A stretch of DNA of 64,000 bases. Origin: Costus lasius. Its lineage: Eukaryota > Streptophyta > Magnoliopsida > Zingiberales > Costaceae. Made by a program: the position numbers and the translations under genes. The stretch is taken from NCBI GenBank assembly GCA_027563935.2, contig CM050454.1, positions 46,404,596-46,468,595 on the forward strand. The letters run 5' to 3'. The notes under the pieces were generated by a model. That model ran no database searches, had not been told where the DNA came from, and saw nothing but the letters and a program-made list of their open reading frames with translations. This document shows positions 1-11,200 of this stretch, one piece after another. How positions within the stretch are numbered: the first letter of the stretch is position 1; every line of letters begins with the position of its first letter.

Positions 1-801
1 CTAGCAACACATCACTGTCTCCCGATATAAAGGAAAGAGTCTTCCAAGACTTCACCCAAAAACAGCACAAGTGTGAATCAATTCACAAAGCATACATATT
101 TCCTTTGCCACTGGATGTTCTTATTGGACAAGCCTGTCAAGCTTGTAGCTCCAATATGATGAGCATGATTAGATCAGATGAACACTGTCACCTGGGTATG
201 GCCATACACTCTCTCAATCATCTCATCCAGGGGGCCCCTTTAGAACATCACACTCCTTCAATAAGGAGACGGCAATCCTATGTCTATCACTAGTGCTCTA
301 ACCTGACTCAAGCTCACCATCCAAGATAGTCTATAATCATTATGTTTCAAATGATATTGAACTACCTCAAAACAATGACAATCATCATTTAGAAAACACA
401 AGTGATCTCAAGTCAGAGGAAATGTGCCACTTGTCATATCCAAGGAATATTCACATTGTGACAAACAATTGAACATCCTCGTAGGGTCTGTCCAGTACAT
501 CCAATGTACCCATGAGTCTACATCTTATTCCATGCTCGAAGCATCCTATAAGATTAGAACACATATTAGTCTTAACCATATCAAGGCTGTCTCATGTTCA
601 CCAAGATATATCGACTAAGGACATAATAGCTTGTCAGCCCAGCTGAACAGCTTTGAGACATTATTCAGAAGAACATATATTGCAGCAGACAATGTAGCTA
701 ACTGAATAACAACCATGCCTTTATAAACTTAAGAGTTTATTACATGATACAGATACATTCCCACAGGCCTCAAACATTAGCCTTAAGGGCATACCCCAAC
801 A
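1..801 (-). repeat. copia-1 3' LTR, partial
   Basis: The minus-strand LTR starts with TGTTGGGGTATGCCC (right end at 801) directly after the polypurine tract and is cut by the window start. It matches 7435-8235 base for base as far as I can read. Small open frames inside it (105-293, 424-618) recur identically in the other LTR and are not genes. Confidence 0.95.
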
Positions 802-814
802 ATCTCCCACTTGC
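802..814 (-). other. copia-1 polypurine tract
   Basis: On the minus strand this reads GCAAGTGGGAGAT directly before the LTR start TGTTGGGG. The same tract precedes the 3' LTR of copia-3 (58772-58784). It primes plus-strand DNA synthesis in this element class. Confidence 0.8.
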
Positions 815-821
815 ACTTAAT

Positions 822-3800
822 CTAATGGTTGAGAAATCTCAAACCCATATTATTACAGTGCTTCTCATGCTTCTGCTGCGCCAGAGGCTTGGTAAGCGGG
901 TCTGCCAGATTGTCATCTGTATGAACCTTGCAGATTTTGATCTCGCCACGATCTATGATCTCCCTGATCAAATGAAACCGTCTCTGTATGTGCTTGGACT
1001 TCTGGTGCGACCGTGGTTCCTTTGCTTGTGCGATTGCTCCAGTGTTATCACAAAAGATAACCAAAGGATCTGCACTCGAAGGAACAACACCAAGTTCTCT
1101 CACGAACTTACGAATCCACACTGCCTCCTTGGATGCTTCCGAGGCTGCAACATACTCGGCTTCTGTTGTGGAATCAGCAACAGTTGACTGTTTGAAACTT
1201 TTCCACACCACTGCACCTCCATTCAAGCTAAAAACATAGCCTGATTGCGATCGGAAATCATCCTGGTCAGACTGGAACGAAGCGTCAGTATATCCTTCAA
1301 TACTGAGTTCTTCCTGACCACCATATATCAAGAACATATCTTTGGTCCTCCGCAGATATTTTAAAATGTTCTTGACTGCAATCCAGTGCGCCATACCTGG
1401 ATTACTCTGGTAACGACTGGTCACGCTTAACCCGTAAGCGACGTCTGGGCGAGTACACAACATCGCATACATAATGGATCCAATAGCCGAAGCATAAGGC
1501 GTATTGTCCATTTCATCTTTCTCAGTCTGTGTTTGTGGACACTGACTCTTCGAAAGATTCAGACCATGTCTGACTGGAAGATATCCTCGTTTAGAATTCT
1601 CTAAATGAAATCTCTCCAGGACCTTATCGATGTAAGTACTCTGGCACAGCCCGAGAAGCCTCTTAGATCTATCCCTGTAGATCTTCACACCTAACACATA
1701 GGCTGCTTCTCCTAAATCTTTCATCTGGAAACATTTCCTCAGCCATGCCTTAACAGCATGCATTTCAGGAATGTCGTTTCCAATGATCAAGATGTCATCG
1801 TTGTAGAGGACTAGGAAAGTAATCACGCTCCCACTAAACCTCTTATACACACACGGGTCATCCTCGTTCTTGATGAAACCAAATTCAGTAACTGATTCAT
1901 CAAAACGAATATTCCAGCTTCTCGATGCTTGTTTAAGTCCATAAATAGACTTCTTTAACTTGCATATCTTATGACGATCTGCTGGATTAGTGAAACCTTC
2001 TGGTTGTGTCATATACACATCCTCATCCAGATTTCCATTAAGGAAAGCTGTTTTCACATCCATTTGCCAAATCTCATAATCGTAATATGCAGCTATCGCG
2101 AAAAGAATCCGAATAGACTTAAACATGGCTACTGGTGAAAAAGTTTCATCATAATCTATACCATAGATTTGTTTGAAACCTTTCGCAACTAGCCTGCCTT
2201 TATAGGTAACCACGTTACCATCCATGTCAATCTTCTTCTTGAAGATCCATTTACAGCCTATAGGGATAACTCCCGGAGGCGGATCAACCAAATCCCAAAC
2301 TTGGTTATCTGACATGGAGTCCATCTCGGCGCGCATAGCTTCAAGCCATCTCGCTGACTCCGGTCCACTGACCGCATCCGCATAAGTAAGGGGTTCATCA
2401 TTGTCAATGATGTAGACTCCGTCATAGCGCTCAGGCTGTCGACGAATCCTTCCCGATCTTCGCGGTTCCCGTGATATCTGAGCCTCAGGTTGTTCAATAA
2501 CCTGTTCTACCGGCTCAGGCTCATCCAACTGTGCTTGACTACTTTGTCCTTCGTCTGGATTCTCATCCAGCTTTATTTCTCTCCCACTGGCCTCTTGCAG
2601 AAAAAACTCCTTCTCAAGAAATATGGCCGTCCGAGCAACAAAAACCTTGTTCTCCTTGGGATCGAAGAAATAATAACCCTTAGTTTCCTTAGGGTAACCG
2701 ACAAAGATACATTTGTCAGATCTGCTCTCTAGTTTCCCAGAGGCGAGCTTTTTGACATAAGCCTCGCAACCCCAGATCCTGATAAATGTCAAGCTTGGCT
2801 GTTTCCCATACCATAATTCATATGGCGTCTTTGAAACTGCCTTGGATGGCACTCGGTTTAGTACCTTTGCAGCTGTTTCCAGTGCAAAACCCCAAAAGGA
2901 GTAAGGAAGAGTAGCCTGACTCATCATAGAACGAACCATATCAAGTAACGTTCTATTTCTCCTCTCGGACACACCATTCCATTGCGGTGTTCCTGGTGGA
3001 GTGAGCTGTGAGATAATCCCACACTCCCTTAGATAGTCAGTAAATGCATGACTTAGGTATTCACCACCTCGATCAGAACGAAGTGCCTTGATATTTCGGC
3101 CTAGCTGATTTTGTACTTCATTTTTGAACTCTTTGAACTTGTCAAAAGATTCACTTTTATGTCTCATTAAATAGACATACCCATATCTACTGAAATCATC
3201 AGTAAAGGTAATGAAGTACTGATAGCCACCTCTGGCATGTTTACTAAAAGGCCCACACACATCACTGTGTATAAGGTCAAGTAAACCTGAAGCCCTTTGA
3301 CCTTTGTGAGGAAAAGGTGACTTCGTCATTTTACCCATTAAACAAGCTTTGCATGTATCAATCCCCTTGTAGGAGAAAGATCCCAGCAGTCCATTATCAT
3401 GCAACCGCTTAATGCGTTTCTCGTTAATATGGCCCAAACGACTATGCCATAGCAAGGTGCTGTCATCAGCAAACTTGGCTTTCTTAATATCAACATTTTG
3501 TATAGAACTTTCCATGTCCAACATGAATAACCCATTATTAATTGAACCAGTTGCATAAACAATATTATCATATGACAAAACACACTTTGAAATATTGCAT
3601 TCAAAGGAAAATCCCTTCCTGACAAGAGCAGGAATGGAGATAATATTTTTAGTTATACTGGGAACAAAGTAACAACTGTTTAGTTCCAATACAAGTCCAG
3701 ATGGTAAAGAAATAAAGTTGTCTCCTACAGCAACAGCAGCAACCCGTGCCCCGTTTCCAACTCGTAGGTCCACCTCATGCTGTCCCACCTGCCTTCTTCT

Positions 3801-4703
3801 CTTGAGTTCCTGTACATTTGAACAAATGTGAACTCCACATGCAGTGTCCAACACCCATGATATAGAAGAAGAAAACATGACCTCAGTCACGAATATACCT
3901 GAGCCAGAAGCAAAGCTTCCCCTCTTATCTCCTTGGAGCGCTTTACAGTCCTTTTTCCAGTGACCCAGCTGGCCACAGTGGAAACACCTGTATTCCTTGG
4001 ACCGCTTCACCTTTTGCTTCAGAGCCTTGCTGTAGCTCTTGACAGTGGCCTTGCCCTTCTTCCCCTTCTTCTTGTTCCTGGAAGGAACCATCAAGACAGA
4101 GGTTGAAGGCTTACCCTTCAGAGTTTCCTCAGTGGTCAAGAGCATATTCAGCAGCTCTGCCGGAGTACAATCGATTTTGTTCATATTAAAATTAATAATG
4201 AACGCGTCGAATGAAGGCGGGAGAGACTGCAGAATAATATCCACAGCAAGCTCCTGGTTGATGGTATGCCCCAGTTTCTCTAGAGCCTCCTTGTGCCCAA
4301 TCATCTTGAGCACGTGAGCTCCCACTGGGCTCCCTTCAGCCAATTTGCTCTGAAAGAAGAGCTTTGTCAAATTGTAGCGCTCAGTCCTTGCCTGTGCAGC
4401 ATACAGCATCTTGAGGTTTGTGATCATGTCTATAGCCGACATGTCCTCATGCTGACGCTGCAGCGGTGGCGTCATAGACGCTAGCATCAGGCAAGCGACA
4501 TCAATGCTATCATTGACGTGCTTTTCATAGGCTTCCCGAACCGCCCTTGCGGCGTTCGGAGTGGGCTGCGGCGGTATCGCCGTCTCGAGGACATACAGTT
4601 TCCTCTCTGCCTTAAGAACAATCTTAAGGTATCCAAACCAGTCAGAGAAGTTCGGCCCAGCAAACTTCTCCCTTTCCAGTAGGGATCGCACATTGAAGTT
4701 CAT
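822..4703 (-). CDS. copia-1 Gag-Pol polyprotein, 1293 aa, intact frame
   Basis: A single open frame carries all domains needed for copy-and-paste movement. Gag covers about residues 1-270, with a zinc knuckle C240-C243-H248-C253. The protease active site is LDTAC (D286). Integrase has a zinc-binding H420/H425/C451/C454 and a D481-D544-E580 triad with the usual 35-residue spacing. Reverse transcriptase follows, then RNase H up to the C-terminus. Gag-integrase-RT-RNase H order makes it Ty1/copia. The start at 4703 is the ATG kept in copia-3; copia-2 has lost it. One oddity: the polymerase box reads LYNDD (N968) where copia-2 and copia-3 read LYVDD. Everything else looks functional, so this could have been an autonomous copy, subject to the effect of that change. 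It is commonly annotated as a TNT1-94-like polyprotein; I do not assign a finer lineage. Confidence 0.95.
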   Translation of the reverse strand: MNFNVRSLLEREKFAGPNFSDWFGYLKIVLKAERKLYVLETAIPPQPTPNAARAVREAYEKHVNDSIDVACLMLASMTPPLQRQHEDMSAIDMITNLKMLYAAQARTERYNLTKLFFQSKLAEGSPVGAHVLKMIGHKEALEKLGHTINQELAVDIILQSLPPSFDAFIINFNMNKIDCTPAELLNMLLTTEETLKGKPSTSVLMVPSRNKKKGKKGKATVKSYSKALKQKVKRSKEYRCFHCGQLGHWKKDCKALQGDKRGSFASGSGIFVTEVMFSSSISWVLDTACGVHICSNVQELKRRRQVGQHEVDLRVGNGARVAAVAVGDNFISLPSGLVLELNSCYFVPSITKNIISIPALVRKGFSFECNISKCVLSYDNIVYATGSINNGLFMLDMESSIQNVDIKKAKFADDSTLLWHSRLGHINEKRIKRLHDNGLLGSFSYKGIDTCKACLMGKMTKSPFPHKGQRASGLLDLIHSDVCGPFSKHARGGYQYFITFTDDFSRYGYVYLMRHKSESFDKFKEFKNEVQNQLGRNIKALRSDRGGEYLSHAFTDYLRECGIISQLTPPGTPQWNGVSERRNRTLLDMVRSMMSQATLPYSFWGFALETAAKVLNRVPSKAVSKTPYELWYGKQPSLTFIRIWGCEAYVKKLASGKLESRSDKCIFVGYPKETKGYYFFDPKENKVFVARTAIFLEKEFFLQEASGREIKLDENPDEGQSSQAQLDEPEPVEQVIEQPEAQISREPRRSGRIRRQPERYDGVYIIDNDEPLTYADAVSGPESARWLEAMRAEMDSMSDNQVWDLVDPPPGVIPIGCKWIFKKKIDMDGNVVTYKGRLVAKGFKQIYGIDYDETFSPVAMFKSIRILFAIAAYYDYEIWQMDVKTAFLNGNLDEDVYMTQPEGFTNPADRHKICKLKKSIYGLKQASRSWNIRFDESVTEFGFIKNEDDPCVYKRFSGSVITFLVLYNDDILIIGNDIPEMHAVKAWLRKCFQMKDLGEAAYVLGVKIYRDRSKRLLGLCQSTYIDKVLERFHLENSKRGYLPVRHGLNLSKSQCPQTQTEKDEMDNTPYASAIGSIMYAMLCTRPDVAYGLSVTSRYQSNPGMAHWIAVKNILKYLRRTKDMFLIYGGQEELSIEGYTDASFQSDQDDFRSQSGYVFSLNGGAVVWKSFKQSTVADSTTEAEYVAASEASKEAVWIRKFVRELGVVPSSADPLVIFCDNTGAIAQAKEPRSHQKSKHIQRRFHLIREIIDRGEIKICKVHTDDNLADPLTKPLAQQKHEKHCNNMGLRFLNH

Positions 4704-6512
4704 GGTGTTCGTTGCTGCAGGTATCTACAACAATGCAAGAACAGCAAGGTCAGTATCAATGTATAAGAATCAATCAGGACTTAAGAAAGATTCTTTTTCT
4801 CACTATTTTATCAGGCGTGAAAAATCCAGCAAAACAGCCCGAAAGAGTAGAACTCTTTTAGTGAGATGGGATCCAGATTTCATACTTGGTCTCCGCGTCC
4901 CGCTCAGGCGAGATAAGATGCACAGAGAGTACAAGCACTAGTTTCTGGTAGGCAGTCCCTGCCGATCGCCAACCCGTGCGATTCCCCTTCATCCGGGCAG
5001 TCCAGCAGACTGTGCCAACTGAGTTGATACAACACAATCTCTGACCCCACAGATGGCTGCCTCCATGTGCTACCATATGCGCCACATATGTAGCCTACAT
5101 GGTCAAGCTGACCCGACCTACTCCCTGGACCACCACGTGCTATGCTGAGCAACGAGAAGGGATAAATCCCTACTCTGTAACACGCAGGTGTAATCCCGCA
5201 CCCTCTGAAGATAGATGGACGTGCCCACTGAGTGGGTACAACACGGCTCCAACGATAATCAGAACAGTGAGGTTTCGCGTCAGAAGGCTTACGAGCTTGA
5301 TATTTAATCGTTGGATTTTAACGGTCTTTTATCTTCTTGCCTATCATGCAATTCCTATGGTGATAGCAGAAGATAATTTAATCATGCAATTCTAATATTA
5401 AGCAATAAAAGAAAGCATGTATCTTATGTGGTAAAAGCCCATAGCCCTAGAAGACCTTAACCTAACTTAAGTCTTCATTTGCTCTTCATGGGTCTTTTGC
5501 TGCTCATCTGGCCCAAACCTGGGCCCAAGCGCCAATTACAGCACAGGTGCGCCCACCAGGGAAAATGCGCCTGGTCCTAGGGTCGAACCCTAGACCTCCC
5601 ACCTGGTCCAGCCACTTGCTGCATGCGCCTCTGCCAAGTGTGCACTGTGCTCTTGTCTAATTAAATTACAAATTTAACTATCTAGACAAGAGTGACACGC
5701 AGGTCACTTACATTTATAAATTAAAACACAGTGATGCGCAGATCACAATAATTAATTTACAATTTTAATACAGGCACGCAGGCCCCAGCACAGCACACAA
5801 TTAATATGGGCAGCCCACATAAGACTAAATAGACAAACATATGCATCAATCAAGAACCACGTGATCCATAAAAATTAAAATTTTCGAAAACCCCATAGGA
5901 TCAATTTTAATTTTTCCTTATTTCCCCTACAACCTTACAACGGTCCATTACTAGGGATCCACTCATCCAACCTAGTCAGATCCACTGCCCTTGCATGCAC
6001 CAAGTCCTAACTGACTTGCGTCGACCATAAGGTCAACTATGCATGCGCCAGGGCTGAACAACCACACTGAGGTCTGGCAAACGGGCGTGACCCCGGGCCT
6101 AACTCAGGTGCGTTCATTAATCGTCACAATCAGACATCGCTACACACCTGTCTGCAGTCGACCTATAGCCACCATAGGCTTGCGCCAAGGTGCTATCTGA
6201 TCGACCCATTCAGGTTGTCAGATGATCTGATCAGACATTCTGGATCTAACCTAGGGGGTGACTTCAACCCTAATAACCCGTCTAAGGGTTTACAGTAGGC
6301 GGCTTAGATCTAAGGTGATACGCGCAAGAGATATAAGTTTTTGATAAAAACTCTAAAGCAAGCGCCAAGGCATCATACATGCGTAACACATAAACATACA
6401 TCAAAGACCTTAAGCTAGCATGTAGTTTACCGCATGTTATTAGATCTATTCATAGGATGCGCAAACATGGATCACAAAGAAGCAATCATAACAAACATAC
6501 ATCATAACGCAG
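4704..6512 (-). other. copia-1 untranslated leader
   Basis: About 1.8 kb lies between primer site and Gag, with no domain-bearing frame. It holds two related palindromic motifs (5012-5034 and 5221-5243) also present in copia-2 and copia-3 leaders. The region should contain packaging and dimerisation signals; that is inferred from position only. Confidence 0.75.
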
Positions 6513-6524
6513 GCTCTGATACCA
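6513..6524 (-). other. copia-1 primer-binding site (initiator tRNA-Met type)
   Basis: Minus strand reads TGGTATCAGAGC, complementary to the 3' end of plant initiator tRNA-Met. It lies two bases inside the 5' LTR end at 6527. Confidence 0.95.
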
Positions 6525-6526
6525 AA

Positions 6527-8235
6527 TGAAAGTACCCCATAACATGGGGGGTCCCCTTCTAGGGGGAGCGCAAACCCTAATACCATGCACTTTAAAACTT
6601 TGCATGAGCGGAAGTAGGGTTAAGGATCGCATGTATGATTGAATGATCAACTTAAAACTATGATTGAATGAAAGATGCGATTCATACCAATGCCATTTGA
6701 AGATGACGCCTTGGATCTAAGAGAGCAACGAAGATCTCCTCCTTAGGACGCGCACACAAGATGAGGAAGCGCTTACTATCTTGGTGCTCCTTGTGCTAGC
6801 AAGGCTCCAAGAGTGTCTTTGATCGATTGCAAAGGGAAAGGAGAGATTTCTTCTTGGCGTTTTTCTCTTTTCGCCTTGGACTTTCTCCACACGAGAATGC
6901 CACTTCCAAGCCAACCCCAAGAGGCGAGAAAGGCGTGAAGAGACCAAAGAGGAGCGACGTGAGATCATGGCAACGTTCGAGAGGTGCTATCCAAAAATAG
7001 CATGCCACATCTCTACGTGCGATCTTAGGATTCACCCCAATCGCAAATGCCACATCAGCATTGAACCATGCGCTCATTCAAGAGCTGGTTCAAAGCGATT
7101 TGGTCCGCTAACCAAATAAACCAAGAAATAAGTGCAGATCAAAATAAACCCTAAGGCTCTCAATCTGACCGTCAATCTCTCAATGCTTCTGATCTGACTG
7201 ATCTAGCATTCATTCTCTCGATCGAAGCTTACCGATCTCAAGCCCTAATCAATCAAACATGATCAGACCAGATCTCACTCACAATCAGAGATTTAATCCC
7301 ATTAAACTGAACCCAAACAATTCAGTCCACACGATCTGACTTAAGTAAGCCATATCATCAAATTGTGCGACCCTGAGGGTTTCCTTTAAATGTCGGTAAC
7401 GATAACTCATGTTATCACGACCAGTGAGGGGTATCTAGCAACACATCACTGTCTCCCGATATAAAGGAAAGAGTCTTCCAAGACTTCACCCAAAAACAGC
7501 ACAAGTGTGAATCAATTCACAAAGCATACATATTTCCTTTGCCACTGGATGTTCTTATTGGACAAGCCTGTCAAGCTTGTAGCTCCAATATGATGAGCAT
7601 GATTAGATCAGATGAACACTGTCACCTGGGTATGGCCATACACTCTCTCAATCATCTCATCCAGGGGGCCCCTTTAGAACATCACACTCCTTCAATAAGG
7701 AGACGGCAATCCTATGTCTATCACTAGTGCTCTAACCTGACTCAAGCTCACCATCCAAGATAGTCTATAATCATTATGTTTCAAATGATATTGAACTACC
7801 TCAAAACAATGACAATCATCATTTAGAAAACACAAGTGATCTCAAGTCAGAGGAAATGTGCCACTTGTCATATCCAAGGAATATTCACATTGTGACAAAC
7901 AATTGAACATCCTCGTAGGGTCTGTCCAGTACATCCAATGTACCCATGAGTCTACATCTTATTCCATGCTCGAAGCATCCTATAAGATTAGAACACATAT
8001 TAGTCTTAACCATATCAAGGCTGTCTCATGTTCACCAAGATATATCGACTAAGGACATAATAGCTTGTCAGCCCAGCTGAACAGCTTTGAGACATTATTC
8101 AGAAGAACATATATTGCAGCAGACAATGTAGCTAACTGAATAACAACCATGCCTTTATAAACTTAAGAGTTTATTACATGATACAGATACATTCCCACAG
8201 GCCTCAAACATTAGCCTTAAGGGCATACCCCAACA
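6527..8235 (-). repeat. copia-1 5' LTR, 1709 bp
   Basis: Bounded on the minus strand by TGTTGGGG (right end 8235) and CA (left end 6527). Length is close to the 1688 and 1697 bp of the two sister copies. A TATAAA-like stretch near the LTR start is conserved in all copies. Confidence 0.95.
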
Positions 8236-11200
8236 TTATGGTAGTCCAGGGCCCAGAGCGGCTGAGGATTGGCTTTTGGCACTGGTAAAGATTTTTCAGG
8301 TTTTGCGCTGTGATGATGCAGACAAGCTATGTTTGTCTGTCTTCATGTTGCGTGGAGATGCCGAAGACTGGTGGAAGGGAGTCGTCAGACTGGCGGCAAC
8401 TGAATCCAGAGTTGTTGATTGGCAGTACTTCATGATGAAGTTCAATGCCAAGTTTTTCCCCTCTAGCTTATCTGAGGAGCGCGAGGTGGAGTTTATTCAT
8501 CTTGAGCAGGGTGACCTGACGGTGGATCAGTATGAGGCCACATTCGCTCGGTTGTCGGGGTATGCTCCTCACTTAGTCAACACCGAGGAAAGAAGAGCCA
8601 AGAAGTTTCAGCGGGGTTTGAGGAAAGACATCAGGACAAGGGTAGCTATGCTACACTTGGAGGCTTATGCTGAAGTGGTAGACAGGGCTCGCACTGCTGA
8701 GAGGTGCATTGCTGAGATGGCTGTTGATACTATCCCTGCATCCGCCCCTACTTCTGTGACTTACGCACCCACTCTGGGTGGTAAGGATAAGAAGAATTTC
8801 AAGAAAGAGAAGAAAGACAATAAGGGCAGATACAAACCTTATCAGAAGCCAGCCAGCACAGTTTCTCAGAATGGCAAGAAGTGTCTCCACTGTGGGAGCA
8901 CTAAACATCAGGATAATGAGTGCTATAGGAAGACTGGCGCTTGCTTCAGATGTGGTAAGGTGGGGCATATGATTAAGGACTGTCCTATGCCGGATGCTAG
9001 AGGACAGGGTGAGAAGCCTACTGTGCAGACTCGCGTGTATGCCATCGCGGAGAGGGATGCTTTGGCTTCGAAGTCCGTGGTGGAAGGTACACTTTATGTG
9101 TTTAGTTATTTGGCACGCATTCTTTTTGATCCGGGTGCCAATTTATCCTTTGTGTCTGCATGTTTTGCACTATGTCTGCCTGTGTTGCCTAAGATACTTG
9201 ATTTCTGTATTTCTATTCATACACCTATGGGTGAGGCCGTATCTATAGATATAGCATATCCTGACTGTTTGATTAAGGCTGAAGGATATGATTTACCTAT
9301 TGATTTGATTAGTCTTCCTATGAAAGACTATGACATCATTCTGGGCATGGATTGGCTGTCTGCCTATCATGCTACTTTAGATTGTTTTGAAAAGTTAATT
9401 ACTCTGCATCTAAGCGATGGACAGCAACTGGTTATCCAAGGCCGGATTTCAGAACAGGAGCCTTTGGTGATATCTCATCTGCAGGCCAGGAAGCTTTTAG
9501 CCCAGGGCTGCAAGGGGTATCTGGCGCATGTCAAGGTGCAGACTGAGTATGATTTGGATCTGGCTAGAATTCCTGTGGTAAGAGAGTTTACTGACGTCTT
9601 CTCTGATGATTTATCTGGGTTACCACCCAGCAGAGAAGTTGAGTTTGGTATCGAGTTATTGCCAGGCACGGCACCGATATCTAAAGCTCCTTACAGGATG
9701 GCAACTTCAGAACTGACAGAGCTGAAGAAGCAACTGGAAGAACTATTAGAGAAGGGGTATATTCGACCCAGTGTTTCTCCATGGGGAGCACCTGTGTTAT
9801 TTGTGAAGAAGAAGGATGGTACTTTGCGCATGTGCATCGATTACCATCAACTCAATCAAGTGACTGTTAGGAATAAGTACCCATTACCCCGTATTGATGA
9901 TCTCTTTGATCAGTTGCAGGGTGCTACTGTATTCTCTAAAATTGACCTGAGGTCTGGCTATCATCAGCTGAGAGTTCAGGAGGAGGATGTACCTAAAACT
10001 GCATTCAGGACCAGGTATGGGCACTATGAGTTTCTTGTTATGCCCTTTGGACTGACAAATGCCCCTGCGGTGTTTATGGATCTGATGAACAGGGTATTTC
10101 ATGAGCTTCTAGACAAATGTGTGGTCGTCTTCATTGATGATATTCTGATCTACTCCAAGAATGCGCAAGATCACTCTCAGGATTTGCGCAAGGTGCTGGA
10201 GATTCTGCGGATGAAGCAGCTGTATGCTAAGGCCAGCAAATGTGAGTTCTGGCTATATCAGATTGGCTTTCTGGGGCACATTATTTCTGGCCAGGGTGTG
10301 TCTGTGGATCCAGTGAAGGTGGAGGCCATTCTTCACTGGGGAAGACCAACTACAGCGACTGAGGTCAGAAGTTTTCTGGGCTTAGCTGGATACTACCGCC
10401 GCTTTGTGGAGGGTTTTTCCAAGCTGGCTGGTCCTCTGACTAAGCTAACTAGAAAGAATTTGAAGTTTGAGTGGTCTGATGATTGTGAGTTTAGTTTTCA
10501 AGAACTGAAAAGGAGACTGACCAGTGCTCCTATCCTCATCATTCCCTGTGATGGAGAGAAGTTCACTATGTACACTGATGCCTCTGGTAAGGGTCTGGGT
10601 GCTGTACTGATGCAACAAGGAAAGGTAGTTGCTTATGCTTCAAGGCAACTCAAAGACTATGAGGTAAACTACCCCACTCATGATCTGGAGTTGGCAGCTG
10701 TAGTTTTTGCCTTGAAGATCTGGAGGCACTATCTGTTTGGACAGACATTTGAATTGTTTACAGATCACCAGAGCTTGAAGTATATCTTCACTCAGAAAGA
10801 GCTGAATATGAGACAGAGGCGATGGCTTGAATTGATAAAGGATTATGACTTCACCATCCAATATCAGTCTGGTAAAGCCAATGTGGTGGCTGATGCTCTT
10901 AGTCGGTATCCTATGACTCAGATAGCTACACTGCGAGTCCAGGAGTGGCGACCATTGCAGGAGTTCAGTGACATGCATCTGAGTGTGACTCCGGGTGAGA
11001 GAGGCGGTCTTCTAGCTTCTCTCAGGGTTCAGTCAGATTTACTGCAGAGACTGAGATCAGGGCAGCAGTCAGATCCGGATATTTTACGGTGGAAAGAGAG
11101 GTCTGAGCAAGGCTGGGTTGATAATTTCAGTATGTCGGATGATGGTCTCCTCAGATTCCGTGGAAGGGTCTGTGTCCCTGAGGACCCTGAGTTGAGAAAT

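Larger units (their letters stand above)
1..8235 (-). mobile_element. copia-1: young Ty1/copia LTR retrotransposon (left end cut by window)
   Basis: Order on the minus strand: 5' LTR (6527-8235), iMet-type primer site (6513-6524), long leader, one intact Gag-Pol frame (4703-822), polypurine tract (802-814), 3' LTR (801-1, cut by the window). The 801 bases of 3' LTR in view match 7435-8235 with no difference that I can find, so insertion is very recent. It lies inside the gag of a gypsy element: gypsy reading frame resumes at 8236. The right target duplication should be TTATG (8236-8240); its partner is off-window. Copies of the same family are at 15453-21966 and 51406-60481. Confidence 0.95.

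Noticed and set aside
105..618. Short open frames in the copia LTR (105-293, 424-618 and the same at 7539-8052, 51588-52109, 58967-59488)
   Set aside because: They lie in LTRs, have no domain features and recur only because the LTR recurs.
286..4000. Protease LDTAC (instead of DSG) in the copia copies as a lesion
   Set aside because: All three copies share it and other plant copia proteases, such as that of Tnt1, also have DTA, so it is a family feature.
822..4703. The 1293-codon frame as a host gene
   Set aside because: It carries gag, protease, integrase, RT and RNase H in copia order between two LTRs; it is a transposon protein.
5560..5640. tRNA-like GGGTTCGACCC on the minus strand in the copia-1 leader
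   Set aside because: Box B-like only; no convincing box A and absent from the copia-3 leader.
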